Positions 27,833 to 36,459 of a stretch of DNA of 64,000 nt are shown piece after piece (the first letter of the stretch is position 1; the number at the start of each line of letters is the position of its first letter). The DNA is taken from contig CAMYNM010000014.1 in NCBI GenBank assembly GCA_947259725.1, positions 34,956 to 98,955 of the forward strand, in the 5' to 3' direction. Under the pieces are notes generated by a model. It had not been told where the DNA came from. It was given only the letters and a program-made list of their open reading frames with translations, and made no database searches. The DNA is from CALZIK01 sp945787635 (GTDB lineage: Bacteria; Acidobacteriota; Thermoanaerobaculia; Multivoradales; JAHEKO01). Position numbers and translations under genes: made by a program.

Positions 27833-27914
27833 TTCATCCTCCTCGTACTGGGTTCGGGTGAGACTGGGGGAGAGGCTCGAAAGGTGGCCTAGCGTGTGCC
27901 CCACAGGTACGATC

Positions 27915-27920
27915 TATACT
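27915..27920 (+). promoter_or_regulatory. Putative -10 box (TATACT)
   Basis: TATACT in the 124-base divergent region between the M16 and GGDEF genes, 36 bases before the GGDEF TTG start. A -35 box is not obvious. The TTGACA at 27957 is the start of the coding frame and not a promoter element. Confidence 0.35.
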
Positions 27921-27956
27921 AGCAAGTGTTTCTAAACGCGTCCGAAAAGAGCCACT

Positions 27957-29408
27957 TTGACACTTGACGATTTGTTTTTGCCAGTCCTCAGCCTGGTGGC
28001 GGCCGGCGCAGTGCTGGGGCTGGCGCTGGCACGGCGCCGGATCAGCGCTCTGCGCAGCGAATTGAGCCGGCTGCGGGAGGTCGAGGACAAAGCCTCCGAG
28101 CTCCAGCGTCAGCATCAGAGTTTGGGCCAGCTGATCAGCGAGTACCTGGGGTTCATGCGGGCGCTTCACAGTGCCGACGGCCTGCGTGAGATTCCGCAGA
28201 TGCTGCTCAAGTTCATGGCCTGGCTGTTCGATCCTGAAGAAGCCTTGGTTCTGATGCATCGCCGCGCGGCGGTCACCGACGGCGAGCGCGAGCATCAGCT
28301 GATCGTCGCTGCGTGTATCGGGACCAAAGTCAGGAAGGGGACGATCCTTCGGCTGGGAGTCGGTGAGCTCAGCACCGTCGCCCTGGCCGGCGGCACGCTC
28401 GATTCCGAGCGCGGGCAGGGCGGGCGGGGAGGAGAGCTGGAGGGGTTCGTGCCGGATCTCGCGGTGCCGGTTTCGATCGACAGCCAAACTCTGGGAGTCC
28501 TGACGTTGATGAAGGCCAACAAGCCGAGAATGCACGCTCGACAGCTGCTGTCGTTGTTTGCTCAGTCCGCGGCTTTGGCCTATCGCAACGCAAACGCTCT
28601 CAACCGGGTTCGCAGTCAGGCGGATGTCGACGCTCTGACCGGAGTTCTCAACAAGCGAGGGCTGGCGGCGGCGCTCGAGAGCTTCATCGCAAAAACCACC
28701 AGTCATGGCCGACCGCTGGCGATCTTTCTCTTCGATATCGACAACTTCAAAAACTACAACGACACCAACGGGCATCTGGCCGGTGACGACTGTCTGCGCC
28801 TCATGGCGCGTCTGGTGACCGAGTCGATACGGGCGGATGACGCCTTCGGTCGGTATGGCGGCGAGGAGTTTCTGGTGATTCTTCCTTGGCGCACCACCGA
28901 GGACGCGCACCTCGTGGCGGAGAAGGTGAGAATGAATATCGAGGCCTTTGACTTTCCCTTCGGGGAGAACCAGCCCCTCGGTCGCGTGACGGTCAGTGGA
29001 GGCGTGGCCTCGATACCCGAGCACGCGAGCGACACGACCGATCTCATCGAGGCCGCCGACCGGGCTCTGTATGCGGCCAAGAACGCCGGGCGCAATCGCG
29101 TCCGCCGGGCCGAGATGATGGTCGCACCCGAGCGGGTTGAAAACGCCATCGACGAGCTCGAGCCTCTCCCACTCGAGATCGAGGACCTCCAGCAGATCAG
29201 CGGGATCGGCCCCGCGTTCGCCACCAGGCTCAAGGAGCTGGGAGTGATCAGCTTTCGGCAGATCTCGGAGCTGGACTGGCGGGGCATTCAGAGTCTGGCT
29301 GTCGCTCTCGGCACGACGCCGGAGAGAATCCTGCGCGAGGAGTGGTTGAGCCAGGCCCGGGAACTGAGCTCGTCCGCCCTCGCTCCTCATTCGGCGGGTG
29401 ACGACTGA
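27957..29408 (+). CDS. GAF-like/GGDEF diguanylate cyclase with C-terminal helix-hairpin-helix domain
   Basis: 483 residues from a TTG with AAGAG upstream. Residues 5-25 form a membrane helix (FLPVLSLVAAGAVLGLALA), followed by a short coiled coil and a GAF-like sensor domain (about 60-215). The GGDEF domain (about 220-385) has the active site YGGEEF at residues 300-305 and DFDNFK-like DIDNFKNYND metal motif, so it should make cyclic-di-GMP. No RxxD inhibitory site is evident before GGEEF. Residues 414-475 are an extra domain: LQQISGIGPAFATRLKELG plus a second hairpin, the helix-hairpin-helix pattern usual in DNA-binding or helicase-associated proteins. Putting such a domain behind a cyclase is unusual. 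Confidence 0.92.
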   Translation: MTLDDLFLPVLSLVAAGAVLGLALARRRISALRSELSRLREVEDKASELQRQHQSLGQLISEYLGFMRALHSADGLREIPQMLLKFMAWLFDPEEALVLMHRRAAVTDGEREHQLIVAACIGTKVRKGTILRLGVGELSTVALAGGTLDSERGQGGRGGELEGFVPDLAVPVSIDSQTLGVLTLMKANKPRMHARQLLSLFAQSAALAYRNANALNRVRSQADVDALTGVLNKRGLAAALESFIAKTTSHGRPLAIFLFDIDNFKNYNDTNGHLAGDDCLRLMARLVTESIRADDAFGRYGGEEFLVILPWRTTEDAHLVAEKVRMNIEAFDFPFGENQPLGRVTVSGGVASIPEHASDTTDLIEAADRALYAAKNAGRNRVRRAEMMVAPERVENAIDELEPLPLEIEDLQQISGIGPAFATRLKELGVISFRQISELDWRGIQSLAVALGTTPERILREEWLSQARELSSSALAPHSAGDD

Positions 29409-29445
29409 AGCCGGGCGCCCGGGTCTCCTCAGTTCTCCCGCTGAA

Positions 29446-29844
29446 TCACGGACGCGAGCGATCGTGAACGGCCACCCAGATTGTGGCGTCATCGGCGTCG
29501 GTCGCCACGACGCGGTGACGGCATCGCGCCGGTAGGTGGATCCAGTCGCCGGGGACGAGATCGAGTATTGACGGTGGCACTTCGATCTCGAGCCGGGCTC
29601 GGCCCGTGAGAACGGCGACCCATTCGTCCCGTGGCTGGTCGTACCAGAAGTTCTCGGCCGAGGCCTGTCCCCTGGATACGATTCGTTCGACGCGAAAGCC
29701 CGCGCCCTCCGAAAGAGTCTCGAACTTCTCGGTCTGCGAAGCGTCCGGCAGCTGCTCGAAGAGATTCCCGGTGGCTGGTCGTTCCACGCCGTACAGGGTA
29801 CCGTAGCCGCTGAACGCAGGCCGCGGTCCGGCTCCGTCTCGCAC
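29446..29844 (-). CDS. Small cupin-domain protein
   Basis: 132 residues from GTG 29844; a GTG at 29787 (VERPATGNLF) is an alternative start. A single cupin barrel: FRVERIVSRGQASAENFWYDQPRDEWVAVLTG, then LEIEVPPSILDLVPGDWIHLPARCRHRV. The metal-binding first cupin motif is atypical (Asp-Glu-Trp rather than HxH), but the second has G-D-W-I-H...CRHRV. Similar stand-alone cupins occur widely and have no single function; some bind sugars or act as dioxygenases. It is convergent with the GGDEF gene and divergent from the peptidase gene downstream. Confidence 0.82.
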   Translation of the reverse strand: MRDGAGPRPAFSGYGTLYGVERPATGNLFEQLPDASQTEKFETLSEGAGFRVERIVSRGQASAENFWYDQPRDEWVAVLTGRARLEIEVPPSILDLVPGDWIHLPARCRHRVVATDADDATIWVAVHDRSRP

Positions 29845-29867
29845 GATCCTGACTCTCTTTCGCCAAG

Positions 29868-30827
29868 ATGCTTCGACGAATGACCCAGATCATCGCCTGG
29901 ATCGGGCTGTCGATGGCCGCGCCGACGTTAGCGACCGGTGGTGAATCACTGCGCCCCGTGGCGTTGGTTGAGCTCGAGATCGATGCTCCGGTGGAGCTCG
30001 AGCGGTACGCGGCCCGGCTGGCGGATTGGCAATCCGAGCGGCTGCTCGGCTTCGCCCGCCTGCTAGGGCTCGAGCCCGAGCAGGCGGGATTCCCGATTCC
30101 GGTTCGGGTGGTGCTGGCGCCTGAAAGCGTGGCTGTGGAGCTTGAAGCTCCGCGGTGGGTGGCCGGCTACGCGCGCGGCGACTCAGGCGTCGTGGTGCTT
30201 TTTCCCTCCCGAGTGCCGGTGTATCCCGACCGCTCGCTGGAGGAGCTTCTGGGACACGAGATCGCCCACGTACTGCTCTTCAAGGCCTCCGCCGGCCGGA
30301 GCCTGCCGCGCTGGTTCCACGAGGGGCTGTCGATGCTGGCGGAGGAGGCCTGGGGCATCGAAGACCGGTCCCGGGTCGCTCTGGCCCTGCTACGCCACGG
30401 ACGCTCGAGCTTGGCGGAACTCGACGAGCGCTTCGGCGATCCGAGCCAGGTGTCGCGGTCCTATGCCCTCGCCGGCGCCTTTGTTCGAGATCTCGTTCGT
30501 CGCGAGGGCCGCGACCTGCCGGCCAGGCTTCTCGAGCGAGTCCGCGGCGGCGAGCCCTTCGACGCGGCCTTCGCGAACGTTACCGGCAAAACCTTGCGGG
30601 AATCCGAGGACTCATTCTGGCGGCGCTTCACGTTCTGGTACCGCTGGCTCCCGTTTCTGACCAGCTCGACCACCCTTTGGATGGCGATCGTGCTCCTGGC
30701 GCTGGTGGCCATTCGCCGGCGCCGCCAGCGGGACCGGCTGCTCGAGGAGAAGTGGAAGCTCGAGGAAGCCTGGAATGAGGAGAGGCTCAGTCAGACGGAA
30801 GACGCTCCGCTCGGTCCGGTCAACTGA
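29868..30827 (+). CDS. Membrane-anchored gluzincin-like metallopeptidase (peptidase MA-like)
   Basis: 319 residues with a signal peptide (IIAWIGLSMAAPTLATG) and a C-terminal membrane helix (LWMAIVLLALVAI, about 268-282) followed by a charged cytosolic tail. The zinc motif HEIAH (ELLGHEIAHVLLF) sits near residue 129. It is followed by WFHEGLSMLAEEAWG, which gives the third ligand Glu and is typical of the peptidase MA family. The substrate-binding part should therefore lie in the periplasm. The gene is divergent from the cupin gene and convergent with msrA. Family members are mostly uncharacterised, so no substrate can be proposed. Confidence 0.85.
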   Translation: MLRRMTQIIAWIGLSMAAPTLATGGESLRPVALVELEIDAPVELERYAARLADWQSERLLGFARLLGLEPEQAGFPIPVRVVLAPESVAVELEAPRWVAGYARGDSGVVVLFPSRVPVYPDRSLEELLGHEIAHVLLFKASAGRSLPRWFHEGLSMLAEEAWGIEDRSRVALALLRHGRSSLAELDERFGDPSQVSRSYALAGAFVRDLVRREGRDLPARLLERVRGGEPFDAAFANVTGKTLRESEDSFWRRFTFWYRWLPFLTSSTTLWMAIVLLALVAIRRRRQRDRLLEEKWKLEEAWNEERLSQTEDAPLGPVN

Positions 30828-30845
30828 GCCCGGACTCGGAAGAGG

Positions 30846-31511
30846 CTATCGCTCTCCCCAGATCCTCTCGAGGGTGCGATCGCGGCCGCAGCCGGTCCGG
30901 TAGCGCTTGTAGTGCACCGGATTCTTCTTGTAGAAATCCTGGTGATACTCCTCGGCCGGCCAGAAATCCTCTGCCGCGACGATCTCGGTCACGATCGGAC
31001 CCTTCAGAATTCCGGATTCTTCGATCATTTTCTTGGATTCTCGGGCCAACCGACCTTCGTCCTCGCCCCGGTAGTAGATCGCGGTTCGGTACTGTGAGCC
31101 TTTGTCGCAAAACTGCGCGTTCTCGGTGAGCGGATCGATGTTGCGCCAGAAGACCTCGAGCAACTCGGCGTAGGTGATCGTCTTCGGGTCGTAGAGCACC
31201 TCCACCGCCTCGGCGTGTCCGGTTCGGCCGTAGGAAACATCCTCGTAGCTCGGGTTCCTTTCCGGCCCGCCGGTATAGCCCGAGGTCGTCGAAACCACCC
31301 CGTCGAGCTCGTCGAAAGGGGGCTCCATGCACCAGAAGCACCCGCCGGCGAAGGTCGCCCTGGCCAATCCGGACTCCTCTGCCGGTGGGGCGGTGGCCGG
31401 TCGCAGCTCCTCAGGATCGGCCTTGGCGCCGGCGCAGGCCGAGGTCATGGCGGCTGCCAGAGCCATGAAGACCGTTACGGTTGTACCGGCCCTGGGGCTT
31501 CGGCGGGTCAC
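30846..31511 (-). CDS. msrA: Exported peptide-methionine (S)-S-oxide reductase
   Basis: 221 residues; GTG at 31511 overlaps the upstream stop by GTGA. The N-terminal 26 residues look like an export signal (VTVFMALAAAMTSAC), possibly lipidated at Cys26, although Thr at -3 is not ideal. The MsrA domain follows with catalytic Cys58 in GGCFWCMEPPF, then SGYTGG, YGRTGHAEAVEV, FWRNIDPL, FCDKGSQYRTAIYY and a C-terminal GCGRDRTLERIWG that offers the resolving Cys. MsrA repairs the S-form of methionine sulfoxide. The exported form would act on periplasmic or surface proteins. It is the third gene after a PQQ-propeller protein and a DUF1579-type protein. No msrB is present. Confidence 0.93.
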   Translation of the reverse strand: MTRRSPRAGTTVTVFMALAAAMTSACAGAKADPEELRPATAPPAEESGLARATFAGGCFWCMEPPFDELDGVVSTTSGYTGGPERNPSYEDVSYGRTGHAEAVEVLYDPKTITYAELLEVFWRNIDPLTENAQFCDKGSQYRTAIYYRGEDEGRLARESKKMIEESGILKGPIVTEIVAAEDFWPAEEYHQDFYKKNPVHYKRYRTGCGRDRTLERIWGER

Positions 31512-32728
31512 TGGGAAGTGCCTACCGCCTCGGCGGGCTTGCGTTGGTAGGAGAGCTTCTGCATCACGGCCCAGTTCTCTCCGCCGTCGGTCGAGTTCTC
31601 GCGCTCCATCTTGAATGAGTCTACCCCGAGGTCGAAGAGCTTCATGCGTTCGTAGATCGTCATGCCGAACATCAGCGCCGGCGTGTCGGTCGTAACGTCG
31701 TCGAGAACCAACGCCCCCTCTTCGTTCCAGCTACCGGTGAGAATATCCATGACTCCGCTGCCTGAATGGATGAGAGTCGCCACATAGTGTTCGCGGAAAT
31801 GGTCGTAAGACAGTGTCCGCAGAGCGCTCGTGCCGTCCGGAGTGCTCCAACTCTCTTCGAACATGGCGCCGCGAAAGTGGTTTTCAATGGTGGATTCCTG
31901 CTCCCGTTCGGTGAACTCTGCCCGGGGGCTCTGGCGAGCTTCGACCGCGATCTGCCACTCTCCGGCCAGGTTCTGTAGTTTCTCCATGCCGAACGGCGGC
32001 GGCATCGAGAACATGGCTTCGTCGACCTCGACGTTGGCCTCGATTGTGTGGGCATCGACGACCCGATGGCGGGTGTACCACTGGGTCTCGACATAGTGCG
32101 GAATCATGACGCCCGCGACTTCGGCGAAGTTGTCGAAGTAGGTGCGCTGGGTCATAGGGCGGCCAAAATCGGAGCCGGGGGAGTCACGCGCCACCTCCAG
32201 ATAGCTGGCGGGATCGAGGTACCAGGTCTCTTTGGAGCCGTCGGCGCGCTCGAGCTCGATCGCAAGGACGGCCTGTCCGTCGAGCTCCAGTGAGTCGAGA
32301 AGCGTTGCCTTGTGGCCGAGCGCGTCGATGTCGAAGAAGGGGGTGGCGAAGTCGCGGTCGCGCTCGGTTACCGCGAGGTCGGCGCCAGCGATCTTATCGG
32401 CGCCCTTTTTGAAGAAACGGTTGTCCCACCACGCCGTCTCGCCTTCGGCTCCGATCACCACCAGCTGATCGCCCCACATGTGATCCATGTGGTACCGGCG
32501 GTCGCGGGTCTTGACCATGGTGAAGGGATTCACCTTGCTGAACGCGGTGAACTCGCCGGTCAGCCTGAGGTTGCCGATGGCGTTCCACGCCTCACGACCT
32601 CCCTTGGCTTCGATGTGCCGAGCGATGGCTTCCTCGACGGTCGGCTGGTGCTGGTCGGCGGCTGCCGGCGCAACCGCCAAGGCGAGCAGAATCGCCGCGC
32701 CGGTTTGTAACATAGCGGACTGCCTCAT
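31508..32728 (-). CDS. Exported protein with outer-membrane-type N-domain and DUF1579-like C-domain
   Basis: 406 residues from the ATG at 32728 with GGGAGG upstream; it overlaps the PQQ gene stop by ATGA. A Sec signal (TGAAILLALAVAPAAA) is followed by DQHQPTVEEAIARHIEAKGGREAWNAI, a start typical of LolA-like/outer-membrane lipoprotein-sorting-like proteins in Acidobacteria. The last ~160 residues match the DUF1579 pattern (LAGEWQIAVEARQSPRAEFTE, then SYDHFREHYVATLIHSGSGVMDILTGSWNEEG). No catalytic motif is visible. Being between a PQQ propeller and an exported MsrA, it should work in the periplasm or outer membrane. Role unknown. Confidence 0.75.
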   Translation of the reverse strand: MRQSAMLQTGAAILLALAVAPAAADQHQPTVEEAIARHIEAKGGREAWNAIGNLRLTGEFTAFSKVNPFTMVKTRDRRYHMDHMWGDQLVVIGAEGETAWWDNRFFKKGADKIAGADLAVTERDRDFATPFFDIDALGHKATLLDSLELDGQAVLAIELERADGSKETWYLDPASYLEVARDSPGSDFGRPMTQRTYFDNFAEVAGVMIPHYVETQWYTRHRVVDAHTIEANVEVDEAMFSMPPPFGMEKLQNLAGEWQIAVEARQSPRAEFTEREQESTIENHFRGAMFEESWSTPDGTSALRTLSYDHFREHYVATLIHSGSGVMDILTGSWNEEGALVLDDVTTDTPALMFGMTIYERMKLFDLGVDSFKMERENSTDGGENWAVMQKLSYQRKPAEAVGTSQ

Positions 32729-33999
32729 CGAGCACCTCCCGAACGCAGGTCGTAGGCGACCATTTCCGTGTGGGATCTCAGAAAAAGGACACCGTTGGCC
32801 AGCGCGGGAGCGGTCCATGTCTTGCCGCTCAAAGCTTGCACACTGCCGCGTTCGGCGTAGCCCTCCGGTGTCGCGCCGACCTTCAGAAGCCTGCCGCGAT
32901 CGGAGAGCACGTAGAGGTTGTCGTCCGCCAGGATCAGCGATCCCTTGCCCAGTCCCCTCTTGACCCAAGCGGTTTCACCGGTCTCGGCCGACACCGCCTT
33001 GAAGGTGGCGTTGTCGAACCCGTAGAGGTAGCCGTCATGAACCACCGAGCTGGAGAAATGATTGCGGAGATTCGGCACTTGCCAGATCTGCGACACGGTC
33101 GCTCCTTCAGTTCCCTCGTTGACCTCGATCAATTGGGCTCCAACGCCTTCGGCGCCCGAAGCGTAGATGCGATTCGAACCAACCAGCACCGGAATGGCAT
33201 GAGTCTCCCCGCGAGGCCAATCATGCGCCCAGATCTCACTACCGTCAGCGTCTATGCATCTCAGCTTGCCGCCTGCGACGTAGACGTAGCGCCGGCTGCC
33301 GTTCATGTCCACGGCGAGAGGCGAGTTGTAGCCCGGGCCACGAGCCTCGCCGGTCGTCCAGAGGACCTCACCGGTCGAGGCATCGAGTGCCGCGTAGGAC
33401 TTGCCTTCCGGGCCGCCTCCTTCGACAATGACTTTGCCACCGTCGACCAGCGCCGATGTCGAAAAGCCCCAACTTGGCAGCGAACTTCCGAAGGTCTCCT
33501 GCAGGTTCAAACCCCAGTGCTTGCTTCCGGTCTTGGCGTTCAACGCCGCCAGATCGCCGCGCGATCCGAGCACGAATAGCGAGTCGCCGACCACGGTAGG
33601 CGTTGATCGCGGACCGTTGCCGAATTCGGTGTCCAGGTTTTCGCCGATCGGCGACCGCCAGATCTCGGCACCGGTGGCCGCGTCGAAAGCGGCGGCGAAT
33701 TCGATCCGCTTGTCGCTCGCGGGGTCTTTACCTTCGGCTTCCGGTCCGGCGTACATCGTATAGACGCGTTCGCCGACGACCGAGGCCGCTGAATAGCCCT
33801 CGCCGATCGGGATCCTCCAGAGTTCGGGCGGACCGGAGTCGGGCCACTCCGCAATCAATCCGTCTTCGCTCGAGACCCCGTCACGGTCCACGCCGCGAAA
33901 CTGCGGCCAGTCTTCCGCGTGGGAGCCCGGGGAAAGAAACAATATGGCCAGGGTCGCGGCGAGTGGGCTGATAAACGCCCGTATGGTCAAGCTCCGCAT
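32725..33999 (-). CDS. PQQ-like beta-propeller repeat protein (exported)
   Basis: 424 residues from the ATG at 33999 with a GAGGAGG SD. Signal peptide (FISPLAATLAILFLSPGSHA), then DWPQFRGVDRDGV, the usual opening of PQQ-type WD-like exported proteins in Acidobacteria and Planctomycetes. Several propeller blades carry the A-x-D-A-x-T-G-E/x-x-x-W repeat (AFDAATGAEIW, ALNAKTGSKHWG, ALDASTGEVLW, AVSAETGETAW). The dehydrogenase active-site residues are not recognisable, so PQQ binding itself is unproven. It is the first gene of a three-gene operon ending in msrA. It resembles the propeller domains at 50940 and 57440 in the same window. Confidence 0.88.
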   Translation of the reverse strand: MRSLTIRAFISPLAATLAILFLSPGSHAEDWPQFRGVDRDGVSSEDGLIAEWPDSGPPELWRIPIGEGYSAASVVGERVYTMYAGPEAEGKDPASDKRIEFAAAFDAATGAEIWRSPIGENLDTEFGNGPRSTPTVVGDSLFVLGSRGDLAALNAKTGSKHWGLNLQETFGSSLPSWGFSTSALVDGGKVIVEGGGPEGKSYAALDASTGEVLWTTGEARGPGYNSPLAVDMNGSRRYVYVAGGKLRCIDADGSEIWAHDWPRGETHAIPVLVGSNRIYASGAEGVGAQLIEVNEGTEGATVSQIWQVPNLRNHFSSSVVHDGYLYGFDNATFKAVSAETGETAWVKRGLGKGSLILADDNLYVLSDRGRLLKVGATPEGYAERGSVQALSGKTWTAPALANGVLFLRSHTEMVAYDLRSGGAR

Positions 34000-34132
34000 T
34001 CTTTGTCCTCCTCGATCATGTTTCTGATATCGATGGATACGCAGGGGCGCATCCCGGGTTTTTGGAGCGAACCGCGAACCGGTGCGGTCACATTCGCGAC
34101 CGTCCTTGGTCGCGGGCCGGAAGAAGAGCGAT

Positions 34133-34338
34133 TCAGCCGGCGGCGCTGGCTCGCACGGGCTGCCGGGCGCGGCCGCCAAGCCAGGCACCGGCACCCCCGA
34201 TCAGCGCAATCACCCAGTTGTACCAGGCGGGTTGCCGGGCGTGCGAGCCAGCCTCGAGAAAACTCAGATGATGCCCGCCAGGTCTACGACCACCATGACG
34301 ATGTAACCGGCGACGGCGGCCAGGATGTTTCTCAACAC
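34133..34338 (-). pseudogene. Internally deleted remnant of a small membrane protein
   Basis: Starting at GTG 34338 the frame encodes VLRNILAAVAGYIVMVVVDLAGII and stops at 34264. A shifted frame then continues with FLEAGSHARQPAWYNWVIAL and IGGAGAWLGGR up to a stop at 34133-34135. The two ends match the first and last helices of a type of small multi-helix membrane protein with the middle lost. A one-base shift separates the halves. It may still be expressed as a 24-residue peptide, but I regard it as decayed. Called from pattern memory only. Confidence 0.5.
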
Positions 34339-34366
34339 GGCTGGTTGTGGCTTCCGCCCGATTGCT

Positions 34367-34612
34367 TTAGCGGCGTGGCCGGGCCTCGTTGACGTTGAGT
34401 TTGCGGCCGCCCATGTCGGTCTGGTCGAGCGCCGAGATCGCCTCTTCGGCGCCGCTTTCCATTTCCACGAAGCCGAAACCGCGAGGGCGCCCGGTTTCAC
34501 GGTCGCTGATCAGATTGACCGAGGTGACCTCGCCGAACTCCGCGAACATCGTTCGCAGTTCGTCCTCGCTGGCGCTAAAGGGAAGATTGCCTACATAGAT
34601 CCTCTTCGACAT
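34367..34612 (-). CDS. RRM-type RNA-binding protein
   Basis: 81 residues. A single RNA-recognition motif with RNP2 RIYVGNLPF at the start and RNP1 RPRGFGFVEM at about 43-52. Aromatic residues Tyr6, Phe47 and Phe49 are suited for RNA stacking. The end is ALDQTDMGGRKLNVNEARPRR. Such stand-alone RRM proteins are widespread in cyanobacteria and other phyla, often cold- or stress-induced, and bind mRNA leaders. An AGGAG-type SD (complement of ctcctaa at about 34622) lies before the ATG. A gene-free leader of more than 200 bases upstream is compatible with post-transcriptional autoregulation, but I saw no firm motif. Confidence 0.93.
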   Translation of the reverse strand: MSKRIYVGNLPFSASEDELRTMFAEFGEVTSVNLISDRETGRPRGFGFVEMESGAEEAISALDQTDMGGRKLNVNEARPRR

Positions 34613-34924
34613 GTCTCGGTTCTCCTAACTCGGCTTGTGACTGGAAAAGACTGTGGTGGGTCTTGGGCTGATCAACGGAGTCTACCGGAAATTCGCTCGA
34701 CGGGTCAGCTTTCGCTGCAGCTGAAGCTCTAGCTAGCGCGCGAGCCGGCAAGAGCGCGAAGGACGGGGCCGTTACCGACATCCAACATGAGGAGGCCGAC
34801 GGCCGAGTTCCTCCGTATTGTCTTTGTAGGGAGGGCACGCTTCGTTTCCGGCAAGGGTTTTGCTTGATAGAGACGCCGGAGTCGGCGGCCGCCCCTTTTG
34901 GACTAGGAATGGAGAGGTGAGAAC
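34613..34924 (-). other. Gene-free stretch upstream of the RRM gene (possible leader/promoter)
   Basis: I find no convincing coding frame here. On the minus strand the segment 34790-34825 can fold into a hairpin with a GGCC/GGCC inner stem and a GAGGA/TCCTC outer stem, as part of a possible 5' leader for the RRM gene. A -10-like sequence is not clear. Base composition is slightly less GC-rich than the surrounding genes. Confidence 0.3.
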
Positions 34925-35062
34925 TTGCTAGAGGTTTTTAGAGATCGACGCCCGCTCTCCCAGATTGGTGGACTCCGCGCGTACTTGCGCCAGATCGCGT
35001 GGTCGTTGTGGTGGCGCTTGGAGCTGAGGCGTCGGAGTCGAGAGAAGACGCTGAACGCCTGA
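34925..35062 (+). CDS. Possible 45-residue basic peptide
   Basis: A TTG start at 34925 has a good GGAGAGG 8 bases upstream and opens a 45-codon frame rich in Arg and Trp (LRAYLRQIAWSLWWRLELRR, then RSREKTLNA). The SD and the amphipathic, non-random composition favour expression. The lack of any known family and the position beside decayed genes argue for caution. It could also be the relic of a larger gene. From 35063 to 35164 nothing further is recognisable. Confidence 0.3.
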   Translation: MLEVFRDRRPLSQIGGLRAYLRQIAWSLWWRLELRRRSREKTLNA

Positions 35063-35164
35063 GCCTCGGTGTCTCCTGCGGGAGGCTCCCGGCGACACCC
35101 GAACGGGACGCCTACCCGAGGGTCGCTTGAGAGCATCGGTCGTCGGGTGAAGGACTTCTCACGG

Positions 35165-36397
35165 CTAGCCGACTTCTAGAGTCGCCTTGCGGCCGTCGAG
35201 GTTGCGGACCTTGACGCGGGCTCCGGGTTCAACGAACAAGCGCCGCTCGAAACCGCTGCGGACTCTTTCCCCCAGAAGCGCCGCTCGGGGCCGCACCCGA
35301 ACGCGGGCGAGGGCGTCCACGTCGGCCAGCCGGAGGGTCACCTTGGACGGGCTTCGACGTCGGATACTCAGGCGTGGTCCCTCGTAGACCGGAACCCCGG
35401 GGAACAGGACCGTGCCGATCTCTTCGAGATGAGCAAAGCGGTAGTGCCCGATTCGCACGCCTCCGAACTCCGGTCCGTTGCGAGCCGTGGGAAGGCACGT
35501 CGTGCCCTCGGCCCAGCCGTTGGCGGTACCGAGGACCACGACATCCGATAGAGCGCTGCGACGGAGAGCTCTGAGGGTGGCTCGCAACTCGTCTCGACTC
35601 TGGGCCAGGAGCCGCACCGGGGCCTGCCCATCCGAGCCCAGAGCCAGCTGGAAGTCGGTGTCGTCGTACTGGAGGGAAGCCGCCGGGTAGAAATCGAAAC
35701 CACGACTCGCCCAGTATCCGAACTCGCGTTCGAGCTCGGGCAGTAGCTCGGCCATCTCGCGGCGGTCGCCGGGCTTGACGATGCCGGGAACGGCGGAGAC
35801 GAAGCCCGTGACTCCGCGCATGTGAGGGGGCTCTTTGCGTCCTCCGAGGACGTCTCCGAGAACATACAGGCCGCGATCGTCGGCCTCGGCGAAGGCGCTC
35901 TCGGCGTTGACGATGCCGCCATGCACCGCCCAGACGTAGAGCACGGGTCGGCCCGCCAGCTGCCAGTACTTCGGTCGGCGGAAGTAGCGCTCCAGGTAAT
36001 CCAGGTCGGAGCGCCACATCGCGAGGAGCTCGGGGCTGGAAAAGTCGAACGGGATCGCCTGGCCCAGACCCCGCTGTTTCACGGCCAGCACCGGGTCGTA
36101 GAAGACGCACCACTTCGCCCGTCTGCCGTGCCGTTCGAAGAGGGCAAGCCACGGGCCGAGGTTGCGGTCGATCTCGTCGCCGGGGCGGATCCATTCCTGG
36201 CTCACGACCAGCCCTGTGCCGCCGCGCCCCGTGTACCGCAGCAACCATTGAAGCTCCTGGCTCTTGGCGGTTGCGTCGGAGCTGCCGGTGCGGCCTAGAA
36301 GTGGCTCTACCGGGATCATGGGCCGGCCGTTCAGCACGTAGTTGGCGTAGCCCGGCGGTCCCGAGAACCACAGATTGTCCTGGACGACGACACGCAT
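35165..36397 (-). CDS. GH99/GT-WbsX-like glycan-associated protein
   Basis: 410 residues from the ATG at 36397 (GAGGAG just before it). Features of the glycoside-hydrolase-99-like / WbsX-like fold are visible: NYVLNGRPMIPVEPLL near the start, a TIM-barrel-like middle with LAGRPVLYVWAVHGG, YWASRGFDFYPAASLQYDD, and late in the barrel LGTANGWAEGTTCLP, which corresponds to the WNEWAEG motif of GH99-like proteins. The C-terminal ~70 residues form a small beta domain. No signal peptide, so cytosolic unless exported otherwise. Its substrate is unknown; the family acts on mannose-containing or surface polysaccharides. Divergent from an alpha/beta hydrolase. Confidence 0.6.
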   Translation of the reverse strand: MRVVVQDNLWFSGPPGYANYVLNGRPMIPVEPLLGRTGSSDATAKSQELQWLLRYTGRGGTGLVVSQEWIRPGDEIDRNLGPWLALFERHGRRAKWCVFYDPVLAVKQRGLGQAIPFDFSSPELLAMWRSDLDYLERYFRRPKYWQLAGRPVLYVWAVHGGIVNAESAFAEADDRGLYVLGDVLGGRKEPPHMRGVTGFVSAVPGIVKPGDRREMAELLPELEREFGYWASRGFDFYPAASLQYDDTDFQLALGSDGQAPVRLLAQSRDELRATLRALRRSALSDVVVLGTANGWAEGTTCLPTARNGPEFGGVRIGHYRFAHLEEIGTVLFPGVPVYEGPRLSIRRRSPSKVTLRLADVDALARVRVRPRAALLGERVRSGFERRLFVEPGARVKVRNLDGRKATLEVG

Positions 36398-36459
36398 GGA
36401 CTCCTCGATAATAGCGGGTGCCATCGGTCAGCCACGCTGCGCTAGGCTCGGCTCGACTC

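Noticed and set aside
27957..27962. TTGACA as a -35 box
   Set aside because: It coincides with the first codons of the GGDEF gene, and no -10 box or gene start follows at the right distance.
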